Of a stretch of DNA of 64,000 bases, positions 46,850 to 59,344 are shown one piece after another (the stretch's first letter is position 1; the number at the start of each line of letters is the position of its first letter). The notes under the pieces are model-generated. The model was not told the origin of the DNA, made no database searches, and worked only from the letters and a program-made list of their open reading frames with translations. Source of the stretch: Pararge aegeria (Eukaryota; Arthropoda; Insecta; Lepidoptera; Nymphalidae). The stretch spans positions 17,226,701 to 17,290,700 of the forward strand of contig NC_053180.1 in assembly GCF_905163445.1 (NCBI RefSeq), written 5' to 3'. Position numbers and translations under genes: made by a program.

Positions 46850-47400
46850 TCAAGCTTGTACATTGAGAGTGTTTAACCTGAAATTAACAGGTCAGCTGCA
46901 TGATTTCGAAATCAACGAAGACATTCAATCACGAATCAAAGAGCAACAATTGCATGTGACAAAGATAAACTTATCAGCAAACTACGCGACTGCAACTATG
47001 GTACCTAATAATTATGTCAAGTAACTCTTTTAACAGACATTTTATAATGACTTCGTAAGTTCTATTATAACTTTCAAAAAACCCTTCTACTTTAGGGGGT
47101 ATTTTATGTTTTATCATTCAAGACGGTTTAGACTAAAAAAATGTGTGCGTGTACTAGTGTACACACGTAAAAAGTGAAACTTCTTAAAGACCTTATTTTT
47201 CGAAAAATGATCTACTGCAACTTTACGGGAACTGGTTAAATAAAGTTAAATTAGATAAAGTTCAACAAAAGGCTTTTATTATCATGGACATGAATACAAA
47301 TAATACAATTATGTCATTTTACTTTATTACTACCAAGATTAATACATCTTTAATTTTATTTTATTTTATTATGGCTTATGGTAACTGAAATATGAAATAT
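46850..47400. other. No recognisable feature
   Basis: AT-rich, with a weak ACACACGT inverted stretch near 47145-47170. Confidence 0.35.
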
Positions 47401-47402
47401 AA

Positions 47403-47663
47403 ATATAAATAAATAAATATACTACGACAATACACACATCGCCATCTAGCCCTAAAGTAAGCTTGTGTTATGCGTACTAAGATGACTGAAGAATATTTTT
47501 ATGAATAGGTAATATAAATAAAATACATATAATAAACATATAAACACCCAGACACTGAAAAACACTTATGTTTATCACACAAACATTTTCCCGTTGTGGG
47601 AATCGAACCCACGGCCTTGGACTCAGAAAGCAGGGTCGCTGCCCACTGCGCCAGTCGGCTGTC
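47403..47663 (-). repeat. SINE-1, full length
   Basis: Tail TTTA at the left, head gcccactgcgccagtcggct at the right. Confidence 0.85.
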
Positions 47664-47664
47664 A

Positions 47665-49250
47665 AATATTATTTACATTCCATAAAAACTCCAGCAATTT
47701 TAGTGCCGGATCTTGTTGTTAATGTTTGAGGACTTTTTTTAATAATATATAAAATTCAACTAGCTTCAAAGATTTTTCTGATGCAGATCGGTTTTTTAAC
47801 ATTATTGCAACCGAGTAAAGAGGCACGAAGAGGGAGGAGGAAGAAAAAAATTAATAATATCGTCCAACTTCTGATTTGGAGATATATAAAGTGCAACAAT
47901 CAAAATATTCATCCTATTTTCCATTTGGCATTGAGCCATATATAAGTCAGGAGAAAGAACAGAAAAATCTATCGATGAAGTTACAATGTTAACAACATCA
48001 TTAGTATTGTGATATATGCTTACTTCTTCAGCCGTTTAAATTTTGCAATGCATTTGAAGTTCGAATAAACTCGAATCAACCGTGGTTGGGACAAGAAAAA
48101 GACGAAACGACGTCTGAAAAATGTTACACTAAATTTTTTTCCAACCCCGATAAAGAAGTTTCACTTTAAAAACATTATAACAGTTCAGTGGTCAATCTCC
48201 AGAGATATTCCAACTACGCGAAAGATATTATGCAGTATCTAATCCCTCTCTGTCATCGTCTCTAATCCCTCACTCTACGAGTCTCATCGTCCAGCAGGGA
48301 GGAGACAAAAATTAAATCCCCCGATTATATCCCCTTACAAGGGATATAATTAACGTGTCAACCTGCTAAAGCACGGGAACATGTAATAAGAGAAGTACAC
48401 CCCCGTTTATAAACATACATTATTTACATATATTATTTGAATATTATTCCCACTTGTGCGCTTGGTCTCTGGACGTTGATAAAGCTGTGGGAGAAAATAA
48501 ATTTTATCTTTTCCCCTGGGATATAATTCTCTCTTGTCCATGCTAGGCAGACGGTACATACAACTGGGAATAGATAAGGTGCAAGACCGACAGCTTATAG
48601 TGCTCTCCGAGGCACGGGATGGCTGAATTATTAATCTGGGCTGTACTGAGATTTTTTTCGAAAGAAAACCCCATCACTTAATTTACTTGCTGGCAAGGCC
48701 TCCAGATATGCAGTCAAATTTACTAACCACCAACGACCAACTAAGCAGTTAAAAAAGATTCTAATATTATTCTGTTTCAGAACAGCTTTGATTTTGGTAC
48801 CCCAAATCTCTCGATTAAACCGTAATTCATTTCCATCAGAAAGCTTAGTACAACATAGCAACTTTCGGTAACGTTAATAGTTTCGAGTATCGAAACACTT
48901 TCGGAAAATAACCTTATTATTAAACTAGACATCGTCTATATGCCCAAGTGAAAGGTATAACTAGTGCTACGTTTAGCTTAAAATGTACTTATACAATTTT
49001 ACTACACATCGAAATTTAAAAGATTGACTTTTAATTTTGTGTCATACAAAAACGTTAATTCTTTCTTATGTATTTTCACATTTCTCAAGTCCTTTTGACG
49101 CTTTAGTCCACCAAATTCTTGCAACTCGCTTGAAAACGTTTATTAACTCCTAATAGAGAAATGTATTCCTAAATTATCTCTTAGTTTTAGTTTCACATTC
49201 TGAAGTTATAGTATTTCCACCATAAATTTGTACATTTAAATTATGCTCCA
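47665..49250. other. Mostly unassigned; weak repeat remnants
   Basis: 48315-48545 has repeated gatataatt phrases near both ends and may be an old MITE. 48582-48618 (gcaagaccgacagcttatag) recurs near 63490. The minus frame 48631-48861 is probably part of that repeat. Confidence 0.35.
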
Positions 49251-49252
49251 CC

Positions 49253-49362
49253 AATCTAGTCCACCAATCCGCACTGGACCAGCGAGGTGGACTACGGCCT
49301 TAACCCTTTCCATTGTGGGAGGAGACCCGTGCCCAGTAGTGAGCCGGTAATGGGTTGATATG
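49253..49362 (+). repeat. SINE-2, right half
   Basis: gtccaccaatccgcactgga to ccggtaatgggttgatatga. Confidence 0.75.
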
Positions 49363-49364
49363 AT

Positions 49365-50385
49365 GAAATAATGCTCTACTACATACTATGGAACAAATAG
49401 CGCCATTCATTCGAACGATTCTAAGTTTGCTCCAGATAACCCCAACTTAAACAATAAATTGGATCGTTTGTGGTGCAACATTAGCACGTGTTGTCCGCAC
49501 GGTTCTTTCGCAATCATATGGTCAGTCCAGTACTCACGACCAAGTTTTTACAAATGTAGCCGTACGGTGATGTCCAACATTTTGGTGTTTTAAAAAAAAA
49601 CAGGAAATGGTTTAGACTTAAACAGCTAGTTGACGGATTTCCTTCCTTGATTTCATAACTACGCTATGTTTCATTTTGTGTGATTCACTCCGTTCTTATT
49701 CTACTTTGCGACTTTAAAAAGAATTTTTGTATTTAACCAAGTTGGGCAAAGAATCTATGCACCTAATGCTTATGATTCAGATATTAACCAGATCCAGATA
49801 AACATATAAATGCTACTTCGTGATATTGGTAAACAAAATGGTTAAAATCAGTTAAGTAGTTACGCAGCTTATTGGGTACAAACTCCTTATAATATTAAGA
49901 AATTGATAAGAATAGATAAACAAAATGAGCTCAAATATATGTTACGATTTCGATGCACGAAAACACATAAACTATTACGAGTTGAATTATTTCATACTAA
50001 AGGTACTGACCGCTTAGTATTTCACATCACGTCGTTTTCTTTTCATACAATTTGTTTCCCCGCTCACGTGGGCTGTGCCTTTTTATAAATTTATAATCCA
50101 TTGTCACGGCAAATCCGGGGATAACGAGTTTTAAGGGATTTACATAAAACAGACGCAGATCGAGGTCCTTACACAAAGGCCTAACGAAAATGAATATTTC
50201 TCTCTGATAAAAATATGAAAGCTAATGATGTAATGTGATTTTATTTTGTTACATGATTTGTTCAGATTGCCGTTTGTACGTGTAGGATTTTTTAGGAACT
50301 CCAGTAAAGAACATTACTAATTAAATTTATTTTAAACAAGAAGAAAATCTTCAGCTTTGTCTTGAAAGAACCAAAAAAACGCTTT
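49365..50385. other. No recognisable feature
   Basis: AT-rich; the frame at 49903-50088 shows no family resemblance. Confidence 0.4.
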
Positions 50386-50386
50386 G

Positions 50387-50590
50387 TTTGTAGCGGTCTT
50401 CACATTACCATACTAGATGGCGCCACAAAGACCCTGCATCGTGCTAACAAAGTGTTCTGTAAAATTGAGCAAATATACAACTTCCGAAGATTGTTGGACT
50501 TCGGTCAACGAGCACAATCACCCGCTCGGAGGAAAATCTTCCTATTGTTACGGTGGAGTGCATCACCTTTGCTCCCGCACATATTTATAT
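50387..50590 (+). repeat. Repeat shared with 52837-53052
   Basis: Ordered phrases tgtagcggtct, ctagatggcgc, ctgcatcg, atacaacttcc and tcttcctattgttacggt occur in both. The open frames across it are repeat. Confidence 0.65.
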
Positions 50591-50599
50591 ACAAACCTA

Positions 50600-51480
50600 G
50601 CACTTCAACTCTAAAACAAATCTAGTCCATACGCAATTTCGATAAAATTCAACAACGATCTCTCAGACATAATACGTTTCTCAAAGGAGAAAGAGTTTAA
50701 AAAAAACATTAAAAATATTACTTTTTATGTGTATCAAAGTTTTGATGGTTGTTTGTTACACACTCGCTAGAACGGATCTAGATAAAACGGAGGACAGAGA
50801 TAGACTATTTTCTGAAATAGCACATAGGCTTTTGATCTCATAAAAATGAAAGGCTCCCATGGGATAGATTGTTTTCACAGAGCAAGAGATCAAAATATTG
50901 TTTGCTTAGTGGTACTTCAGAGGTAAGAATAACACATTTCAAAACGAAGTTGAAGGCAATTACTAGTAGTATATTCGCCAAAGTGTGCCTTGTTGTTTGC
51001 TAGTTCATTCGTTTGTTTTTTGTTTACGTTCAGTTTAATCGCTGCACTGACCTTGGTTAAATTTGATACAGATATAACTGGCATCCTGGTGAAGGGCATA
51101 GAATACTTTTCATCCCGGGAAATCCAACGATTCCCGCGGGTTTTTCCCAAACTGAAACAAACGCTGGCTAGTAATTTATTAAAATGATAAATTTGCTTCA
51201 CCCAAACTAGGCAATTTTTTTCTACATTATCTAATGAAATAGCCTAAAAGTTATGTTATTATAAAATGTGACAATGTTGAAACTACTTCGTAAATACAAT
51301 GAAGTACAACCATAGCAATTAATCAGTCCTTCCAAAAGATATCGAATTCAATTTAACTACTGACAAACCACACTCGTCCTTGTTGAGATGCAGCTACAGT
51401 CAAAAACAGACATACAGCCTAATTTCTAACTCCCCTTTTTTAAACATCGGCACGGACGTCCTCTACAATAGAAGAGAGGG
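50600..51480. other. Mostly unassigned; CTAG-type remnant
   Basis: 51075-51185 (aacgattcccgcgggttttt) is a diverged piece of a CTAG-type element. The rest is AT-rich without features. Confidence 0.4.
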
Positions 51481-51687
51481 AACCAGAGCAGGTTGATGGT
51501 CTTTAAGAGAGTGGTGCTTAAAACGTACGTCTCAGAGTACACAGTACACTCTCTTGAGTAGACAGTGCGGCACTTATAAGACGTGTTATTTGCATACTCT
51601 GCGAAGTACTGCTCTGATTATAGTACGATTGCCACATGACACTTGTAGGACATGTTCCTTGCATGTTCTGCGAAGTGCTTCTCTGGT

Positions 51688-52020
51688 AATCTTGTGATAG
51701 CCTTTTTTTTTTTGTCGTAGTGAAAAAGCTTTATGGCTACCTCTGACCTTTTTGGGCAGGACATAGGTTATGTGGGACTCGTTTACCCGAACTAAAAACC
51801 ACCACGGCATGTCCCTCTCGTTGGGTTTATTGGACGTCCGGGGAACCCGTTGTATACTTCCCAGACGTCTACCAACAACCCCAACTGATTGCCAGGGCTA
51901 CTGCGCTAAGGAGGAGGGCATCAGGACAGCTTGACTCCCCCTCAGACAGTAGGGAGACTCATATAGGGACGGGTAGCTAGTCCAATAACTACCCGCCGCC
52001 TCCCAAATCTTGTGATAGCC
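51688..52020 (-). mobile_element. Young 5-prime truncated retroelement insertion with target duplication
   Basis: A 303-bp insert at 51703-52005 starts with a T run (poly-A in antisense) and has a GC-rich body. It is flanked by a perfect 15-bp duplication, aatcttgtgatagcc, at 51688-51702 and 52006-52020. Confidence 0.85.
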
Positions 52021-52173
52021 TGTGTTATTAAAGGCGCATGAGGATTAACAGCTATATACTCTGCGAAGAACTGCTCTCATTATAGTGTAATTTCCAGTGT
52101 AATTAAAGGCACAACAGCTATGACTTAGGTTGGTGAACATAAGGCGACACTTGTAGGACATCTTCCTTGCATT

Positions 52174-52413
52174 TGATGGTCGATTGGCTTATGGGCAGTG
52201 ACCCTGCTTGCTGAGTCCAAGGCCGTGGGTTCGATTCCCACAACTGGAAAATGTGTGATGAACATGAACGTTTTTATAGTGGATGGGTATTGATGTATAT
52301 TATTCATAAATATATTCATCAGTCATCGTAGTACCCATAACACTAGCTGCGCTTTAGGGCTAGCTGGCGATGTGTGTATTGTCATAGTATATTTAATTAT
52401 TTATTTATTATTT
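52174..52413 (+). repeat. SINE-1 with a decayed A-box
   Basis: gattggcttatgggcagtga replaces the usual head. The B-box and tail are normal, and the middle is shortened. Confidence 0.75.
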
Positions 52414-52639
52414 ATTCGCATGCTCATGCAGGCGATAGTTTTCCTCTTACCAGGTGGGCCAGCTTAGTCAGTCAAATAAATATAAGAAATTCCAATTTAT
52501 GTACTCCAAGTGGGTACTGTATATGTCGTATGAGACAGTTCCCTCTTCAGTAAGTTACTCTCAGTAAAAAAAGAGAGAAGATCTTTTATTCTCTCTTTTT
52601 TTCACGGACCAAGCATATCGGACCCACCTGATAGTTAAC

Positions 52640-53180
52640 AAAAAACCATGTCCTATAAACAGAGTAACACTTCGCAGGGCACACAAATAACACGTCCTGC
52701 AACATGCCGCCCTATGTACATCAACCTCGGGCGTAGGTGCTACGCCTCATGTGCCCCTGGTACAACGGAAGGTTCCAGCCGACCAAGTACAGAGACAAGC
52801 TCAGGGAAGGAAAGAAGAAAGAAACGTCATGTGCCTGTAGCGGTCTCCATATTTCATAACTAGATGGCGCTACAAAAATCCTGCATCGCGCTAGCGAAGT
52901 GTTCACTAAGAATGCCTATATATACAACTTCCAAAAATGTCTTACTAACTTCCAACGTCTAACTTCCAATGTCCCCGAGCACGATCATCCGCTCGTAGGA
53001 AGATCTTCCTATTGTTACGGTCGAGCGTATCACCATAGCTCCCGTACATGCCTATAATTACACTGGCAATCATGCAATTCAGACCGCAACACAATATTGC
53101 AACGATGCTGCTTAGCGGCTGAAATAAGCATGGTGGTAGTACTTCCCCGGACGAGCTCTACCACAAAAAGCTTAACTACT
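52640..53180 (+). repeat. Composite repeat: a second repeat inserted in a 42970-type element
   Basis: Outer element 52640-52836 and 53053-53180, inner element 52837-53052 (matches 50387-50590). The flanks catgtgcctgta and catgcctataa resemble a diverged target duplication. Confidence 0.55.
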
Positions 53181-53489
53181 ACTAAAACTCTTCTTGCATC
53201 GAAATGACAAAAAAAAACCTAAAGTCACTGAAACAAAAACGTTCGAAACGTATAAAATTTTCCAGTATTTGAACAGTCAATAATTCCCTTTGGCAATTTA
53301 CCGTGCACGTCTCGACAATCAAACGTTTCATTGTTTATAAATTTTCCCTTCTCCCTGCTTTAAGAGTAAAGTCACCAAGCCATAACGTCACTTGTCTGTA
53401 TTGTGACGTCACTTTCTCTGTGAATAAAATACTGTTACGCAAACAGCATTTATACTGCGTATCTTTTTTTGACCATCTAGGTCATCATT

Positions 53490-53720
53490 ATGGATTATCA
53501 TCACCCCTCCACTCCCGCGGATGTCGTACAAGGGGGCAAAAGGAATAACAGAGAACGAGCAGCAGCCTGTCCAGCAACAGTCCTCTGTACTACTACTACC
53601 ATCCTCTGCGATCACCGACCCGTACAGTACAAGCGTGGTGATTATGAGTCCCTTTATAAGAGGCTTTTATTCCCGCAGTGGACAACAGACTGACAGGCTA
53701 TTGTTGAGAAAAATCTAAAT
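53490..53720 (+). repeat. LINE 3-prime end
   Basis: cacccctccactcccgcgga, agcgtggtgattatgagtcc and ttattcccgcagtggacaac form the familiar end of a lepidopteran LINE. Antisense relatives lie at 7735 and 56735. Three overlapping frames here are not genes. Confidence 0.6.
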
Positions 53721-54230
53721 CGTACACGTAAATTCCTCAAAAACTAATTTTAGTTTCGATATTTCGCACGGTTTTAATTGTTTTGAAACCTTCTTACATA
53801 CCGAAATTTCAAAATATGATTAAACTTTCTAGTGGTTAAAATAAGCCTAGTTAAAGCCCTTGAAAGTCTACTACCTACCTGTGATAGACCTGTTAAAAAA
53901 AACATGCGGTTTATAAAAATATATATGCAACTGAAATCGTTTCAATTGATATCCCACATACTCTGGTAATAACATTTAAACGTTTTAATTCCTCCTTTTT
54001 CCCCTTTTTAGTTATAATATTTATTGATTCACAGATTATTTATAATTCAACTTTACGTTGGCGCTATCACAGCATGAGTCCTTGCAACTTAAACTAAATA
54101 AGACAAACCACCAAACGTTCTTATTTATGGTCATTATTCATTAATAAGTACCATGTTGCTACAACGTTTATTACTTCAGTCAAATGAGGTGCAACATCCG
54201 TTTTAATAGGCTCAAAGTCACTCAGAGGGC
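53721..54230. other. No recognisable feature
   Basis: AT-rich. Confidence 0.4.
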
Positions 54231-54234
54231 GATG

Positions 54235-54555
54235 GGGAGTGCAATGCTAGGACTATCTCTAAGTGATCATCAGAAATGAGGAGATCCGCAGTAGAACTAG
54301 AGGTACCGACATAGCTCAGCGAGACGCAAAGCTGAAGTTGCAATGGGCAGGGCACATAGCAATAAGGTGCTGGAATGGTGACCCCGCACCGGTAAACGCA
54401 GCGTAGGTCGGCTCCAAACGAGGTGGATGGGCGACATCAGGCGAACGCTGGGAGCCGCTGCAAGCAAGCGGCCCAGTACTGTGTATTGTGGAACTCCCCA
54501 AAAAAAACCTAAGTACAGCAGTTGACGTCAATTGGTTGAATTGATAATGGTGATC
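54235..54555 (+). repeat. RTE-type LINE 3-prime end
   Basis: Contains cagaaatgaggagatccgca, gctgggagccgctgcaagca and cagcagttgacgtcaattgg. The ORF is broken. Confidence 0.7.
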
Positions 54556-55970
54556 TGTTTTAAAGCTATAATCATATAAAGTTAAGACTAAAAAAGCGTG
54601 TAAATAAAAATAAGCAATACCTAAAGAACACTACTAAATCCGATGAAGTATGCTAAGTACTTTATATAGATAGATCTGGAAAGTAGTACGTGATACGAAT
54701 AATAATGGGGAGGGGCCGTACGGGAACAAATAGAGTCCTAAAATTCAGCAGTGTGTCTTGGATTACATGTTCCAAACTAATAGAATAACTTGTATAACTG
54801 AATTAAACTATTCATAATAGTATTCAGTTTCAATTCATTTATTATACCTAGTACCTTTTGTGCGGTACTTTGTGTTCGTAGATTTGTGTGATAGGGATAA
54901 AAACCCGCTTAAACTCTATGGCCCAATATTCAAAATATTAAAATGAACGGTTTGCCCTAATATTAGTTACAATAATAACAAGTAAATTTATTAAAACAGT
55001 AGGGAAATTATTATCTATATACTATCTATATACCTTGGGCTCGTATCCTTGCACCATGCAACGCGCAGAAAGCATCTAGATCAAAAGGTTTAATTGTTTA
55101 GCTGTGTTCTAGTTAAACTTCCCACTTTGAACCTTTTTCTTAAGCAATAAAGTTCAATATCCAATGTGCAGAACTAGCCGGGTAGTACACGTTGTGAACA
55201 ATGGGAACAACAAAAGTTAGGATGTGTGACTTGTCATTAGGGAGTTTGCTTTTATTGATGCGGTTTGTCCGATCTTGTAGTTAGCTCTCTGTGGATTACA
55301 TGCGCTTGTGATTCGAACTAAGTTCAAAATGTGGGGTGAGTTTATAGTTCCTTGGCTTTCTTTGGAACTAAGGAGTTAAAGTCGGACGTCGTACGCCTCG
55401 CCGTTTCGGTTTACCAAGACTTGTGCACTTTTGCCATTATAAAGGAGATGGAAGATGACCCTGATTAGAAGTATCAGCAAAAGTTAATATCGTCTACACA
55501 GACGTGTATTTATTAATTAAAATTCTTAGTGAATGATTATTAATTTATTTAAAAGTACAAATGACGAAAATTATTTGAGCCTGATAAGACATTTATTATT
55601 GGGACTTATTATTTAAGACATTTATTACTTATTGAGACATTATTATTATTATTAGAGTTAGATACGTTTTAAGCAATTAGAATATCACTTGTTTCAACGG
55701 TAAAGAAAAACATTGCGAGGAAACCACGTCTAGCAATGAACGACAATCGGTTAAAATGAAATGAAAGAATGAAATGTATTGATTTGTATGAATATGTGAT
55801 AAAATGTTCTTAACAAAATAAAAAGTCACTAAATATCCAGTCAGGCAACCCCAACATACAAAATGTGGTCAATTATATATAGACAATCTAATTCTGAGGC
55901 TTAAATTGCAAAAAATCATCAATTGAATAAAATACATTGCTCAATAGTGACTTTTTCAGCCTTTTTTTAT
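54556..55970. other. Mostly unassigned; one SINE-2 scrap
   Basis: 55665-55728 holds SINE-2 middle sequence (ttttaagcaattagaatatc). The rest shows no feature. Confidence 0.4.
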
Positions 55971-55976
55971 TTTTTT

Positions 55977-56238
55977 GACGGCCGATTGGCGCAGTGGGCA
56001 GCGACCCTTTCTGAGTCCAAGGCCGTGGGTTCGATTCCCACAACTGGATAATATTTGTGTGATGAACATGAATGTTTTTCAGTGGTTGGGTGTTTATCTA
56101 TATATTATAAGTATTTATGTATATTATTCATAAAAAATATTCATCAGTTATCTTCGTACCCATAACACAAGCTACGCTTACTTTGGGACTAGATGGCGAT
56201 GTATATATTGTCGTAGTATATTTATTTATTTATTATTA
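55977..56238 (+). repeat. SINE-1, full length
   Basis: gacggccgattggcgcagtg head, ccaaggccgtgggttcgatt B-box region, and TTTA tail. Confidence 0.85.
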
Positions 56239-56394
56239 TTTTCAATGTATTCTTAAAATTTTGATGCGTTAGTACGGATTTTAGGATTGCATTGAATATC
56301 TTTACACACATCGCTCTACAGTTCTACAAATACATGGCTGTCCTAGGGCACTTATTTAATACCAATCTGTGTTTGTTACGAGTGCTCCTTTGAA

Positions 56395-56720
56395 ATATTC
56401 AAAATTCGAAATTCATTTATTTCAAGTAGGCCCAGTTTATATACACTTCTAAATCGTCAAGTCAATCTGTTTGTAGTGACTCTACAACCGGTTCGGAAGG
56501 CAGATTCCACCGAGAAGAGCCGGCAAGAAACTCAGCAGATTTAACTAAGAATAAGAAGAAGAAATAAGAAACATTTTATTGCATGTATAACATACAGGAA
56601 ATGAAACAGTAAGGAGTATACAGTACACAATGTAGACATGCAAAGGCGGCCTTATTGCTGCAAGCAATCGCTTACAGGCAACCTTTGTAGATAGGCCTTA
56701 CAGCAAGAGAACGGAATAAA
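56395..56720 (-). repeat. Two LINE tails in tandem
   Basis: 56395-56545 ends in ggaaggcagattccaccgag and agccggcaagaaactcagca. 56565-56720 matches 13150-13330. Confidence 0.65.
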
Positions 56721-56734
56721 TCAGTCACCTCCTC

Positions 56735-56900
56735 TCTCAACTAGAGGATTTGCCCATAGTCACAACACTGGGCAAGCGGGTTGGAGATCTCAGTAGATGG
56801 TAGAAGTATTCCCTTAGTCACCTCGCGTACAAGTGTCGTAATTCTCTCGAGAAGAAGAGGGGTGAAGACACATGTATTCGGATCTGCCGTCACCACACAG
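56735..56900 (-). repeat. LINE 3-prime fragment
   Basis: Shares the cagtagatggtag and ttcccttagtc phrases with 7735-7975. Confidence 0.5.
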
Positions 56901-56905
56901 CATAC

Positions 56906-57108
56906 CATTGGCGTGCATAGAGGGTATGCACAGGGTATGCACAGGGTATGCAGCTGATATAAAATTAAGACAATCTCCAGTACGAGTAACAAAAAACTTA
57001 AGGTTAGGCATTATAACAGTTATAAAAGCCTACCCTAAAGTATTTATAACTGGTACTGGAAATTTTCTTCATTTTATATCATTTGCATACCCTCTATGCA
57101 CGCCACTG
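56906..57108. mobile_element. hAT-type foldback MITE, copy 3
   Basis: A 203-bp element with left end CATTGGCGTGCATAGAGGG and matching inverted right end CAGTGGCGTGCATAGAGGG. The perfect 8-bp duplication cagcatac lies at 56898-56905 and 57109-57116. gggtatgcaca is duplicated inside the left arm. Confidence 0.9.
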
Positions 57109-57421
57109 CAGCATACCACATATACACTCTTAGTCTTCGTTAGTCTATTACTTAAAGTTCAACTTCCACTGGAATTAGGAAGTTTTTGTGGATTTATAGC
57201 AAATCAGTACAGTCTTGAGTGTTAATCAGTTTGAAACTTTACTTAGTTGATTAACACTTTACTACTAAATTCAATTAGCACGGTATTAAATTACAATATA
57301 ATATTGTTAGTACTTGAGTTATCGAAACTTGGGTAACAGTAATTGTGTAATTGTGTTAATGCAAACCCTTGTCTTTTGCTTAGAGATAGCTCTGGAGGGT
57401 TGGATTAACTGAGAATTAGTG

Positions 57422-57495
57422 TTTGTAGTGCTTTTTGTGACAGATGCTTATTTCTGCCGGCAGAAATAAGCATCTGTCACAAAAAGCACTACAAA
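57422..57495. repeat. Perfect 74-bp palindrome
   Basis: Two 37-bp arms with no spacer, centred between 57458 and 57459 (ctgcc|ggcag). The core cttatttctgccg also occurs in the repeat at 36455-36650. Confidence 0.95.
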
Positions 57496-57612
57496 TTTCT
57501 GAACGGCGTGGGTACCTCAGGTTGGACACAGGGCGGTACGTTGCGGAAGTTGTTCCTTGGCCTGCATTACGTTGCTGTTTATATGTGTGATTTTATTGAT
57601 TCATATAATTCC

Positions 57613-57885
57613 CCACATGCACATGGGCGTATTCAGTTTATTTCCTAGGGGGCGATTTATTTTTAGGTCACATCTCCCGCGGCTGTTTTTCGAACACACT
57701 ACACGAAGATATTGAAACATCATTATTTCATTTTATTTCATCCTACGGTTACGCACGCCAAAGTCCCCCCTCGCACATGGGCGTATTCAGTTTCTTTCCT
57801 AGAGGGGTTAGCGATTTTTTTTAGGTCACATCTTCCGCGGCTGTTTTTTCGTACACACTACACGTAGACATTGAAACCTACATGA
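57613..57885. repeat. Tandem pair, unit about 105 bp
   Basis: acatgggcgtattcagttt to acactacacg occurs at 57619-57705 and again, slightly changed, at 57775-57875. Confidence 0.8.
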
Positions 57886-58109
57886 AACATTAGGTATATA
57901 TAGTGTAGAGTGTAGGACAAACAGCCGCAAATGATTCGGCTTTATAGGTAGTCTATAGTTATAATAAAACTTCATCGGGTCGAATTCTGTACATTAAAGA
58001 TTTATGTTAGAGGTCCGCTATAATCGATACTGAAGCCCAAACTGTATTTTTTTTTCATTTTTTCCATCTGTCTGTCTGTATCGTGACCCCCATACACTTT
58101 CAGTGAGAC

Positions 58110-59190
58110 ATCAAGGGTGGGGGGAGCTACCCCCTTAACCCCCCCTGGGTACGCCCATACCCTCGTATTAACAGCTGAAGAACCTAATAGGGGTCTGTGT
58201 CTCTATTGAGAGATTTGGTCGCTCTTATTCGCTACACACTGCGGCGGTACATACAACTAATATTGCGGCTTAGTGGAGTAGAAATGTCGTTTCGGACTAC
58301 CATTTGCCGCTAAGCTTCTTTATTAGGCCCATTGTAGTGACGCCATTTTCTTTATAAGAGTACGTTACTGACACTAACAATTTCATGTATAATAACTTAA
58401 GTTGGTTAATTTGAATTATTAATTTTACCCGTAATTTTTAGTATTAATTTAATCCTTAATACGGTAAACGTTGTAGTAGAGCTTCTTGTGGCAGAGCTCA
58501 TAGAGTAATAGTAGGAACGTCTATGTCAGCACTATCGCCATTCTTATTACCGCCGCCGAGAAGAATTGCTGTTGAAAAGAAAAATCGTATTTATTGTCAC
58601 ACATTTGTGTCGTAAAATTGTTAAGGTATAAAAAAAAAATGTGTGACAAAGGAGCTGGCTCAGTATAGCTGCATACTAAAACGCGCAGCACTGGTTTTCA
58701 GCCCCATTATCTTCGTCGTCACTGAATCCTAAAATAAAAAAAACAAAATAATCATAAAATAGGACAATAACATAGAATATAATATATAAACAAACAAAAG
58801 ATATTTTTTACATTAACACAAGCTTATTTACATCGAGAAATACAAAATCATCAAAGAGGTAAATAATAAACAAAAACAAAAATTATCAAATTAATAAACA
58901 TGAAACATGAAAAACAGGGCACGGTTACCGGTCCTTATTACAAGCACCGGTCCTTATTACAAGCATATGAAGCTTAACGCCTACGCCTCTCGTTGATGGA
59001 CACAGGGCGTGTTGTAGGACCTGTTCTTCCCGACTTCAGGGTTGCCCTACAAAATGCCGCTATGCCGCTCTATTCGATGGTTGATGGCCTCACTTGGCTT
59101 GGTCCGCAAATGATACCTAAAGTGCGGTTATTTCCAGTAAAGTCGGCTTACTGACGATAGTTGAACGTGACTACGTCGTAAGCAAATACT
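58110..59190. other. Mostly unassigned
   Basis: A direct 19-bp repeat, ccggtccttattacaagca, occurs twice in a row at about 58928-58966. 58980-59070 recalls the repeat at 42970. No gene seen. Confidence 0.4.
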
Positions 59191-59344
59191 GATGGAATGG
59201 TTGCATTTTTCAAAAGAAAATTTTTATTTTATTTGTTTGATAGATATTATCGTTGCTATAAACAATTGACACCACATTCACTTTTCACTGCACTTCATCC
59301 TTGCCGAAAACATGTAAATGTATTATTGTATAGAAGCTGTCCAA

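Noticed and set aside
53409..53718. Four overlapping frames that looked like a gene exon
   Set aside because: The stretch matches the common LINE 3-prime end, with relatives at 7735 and 56735.
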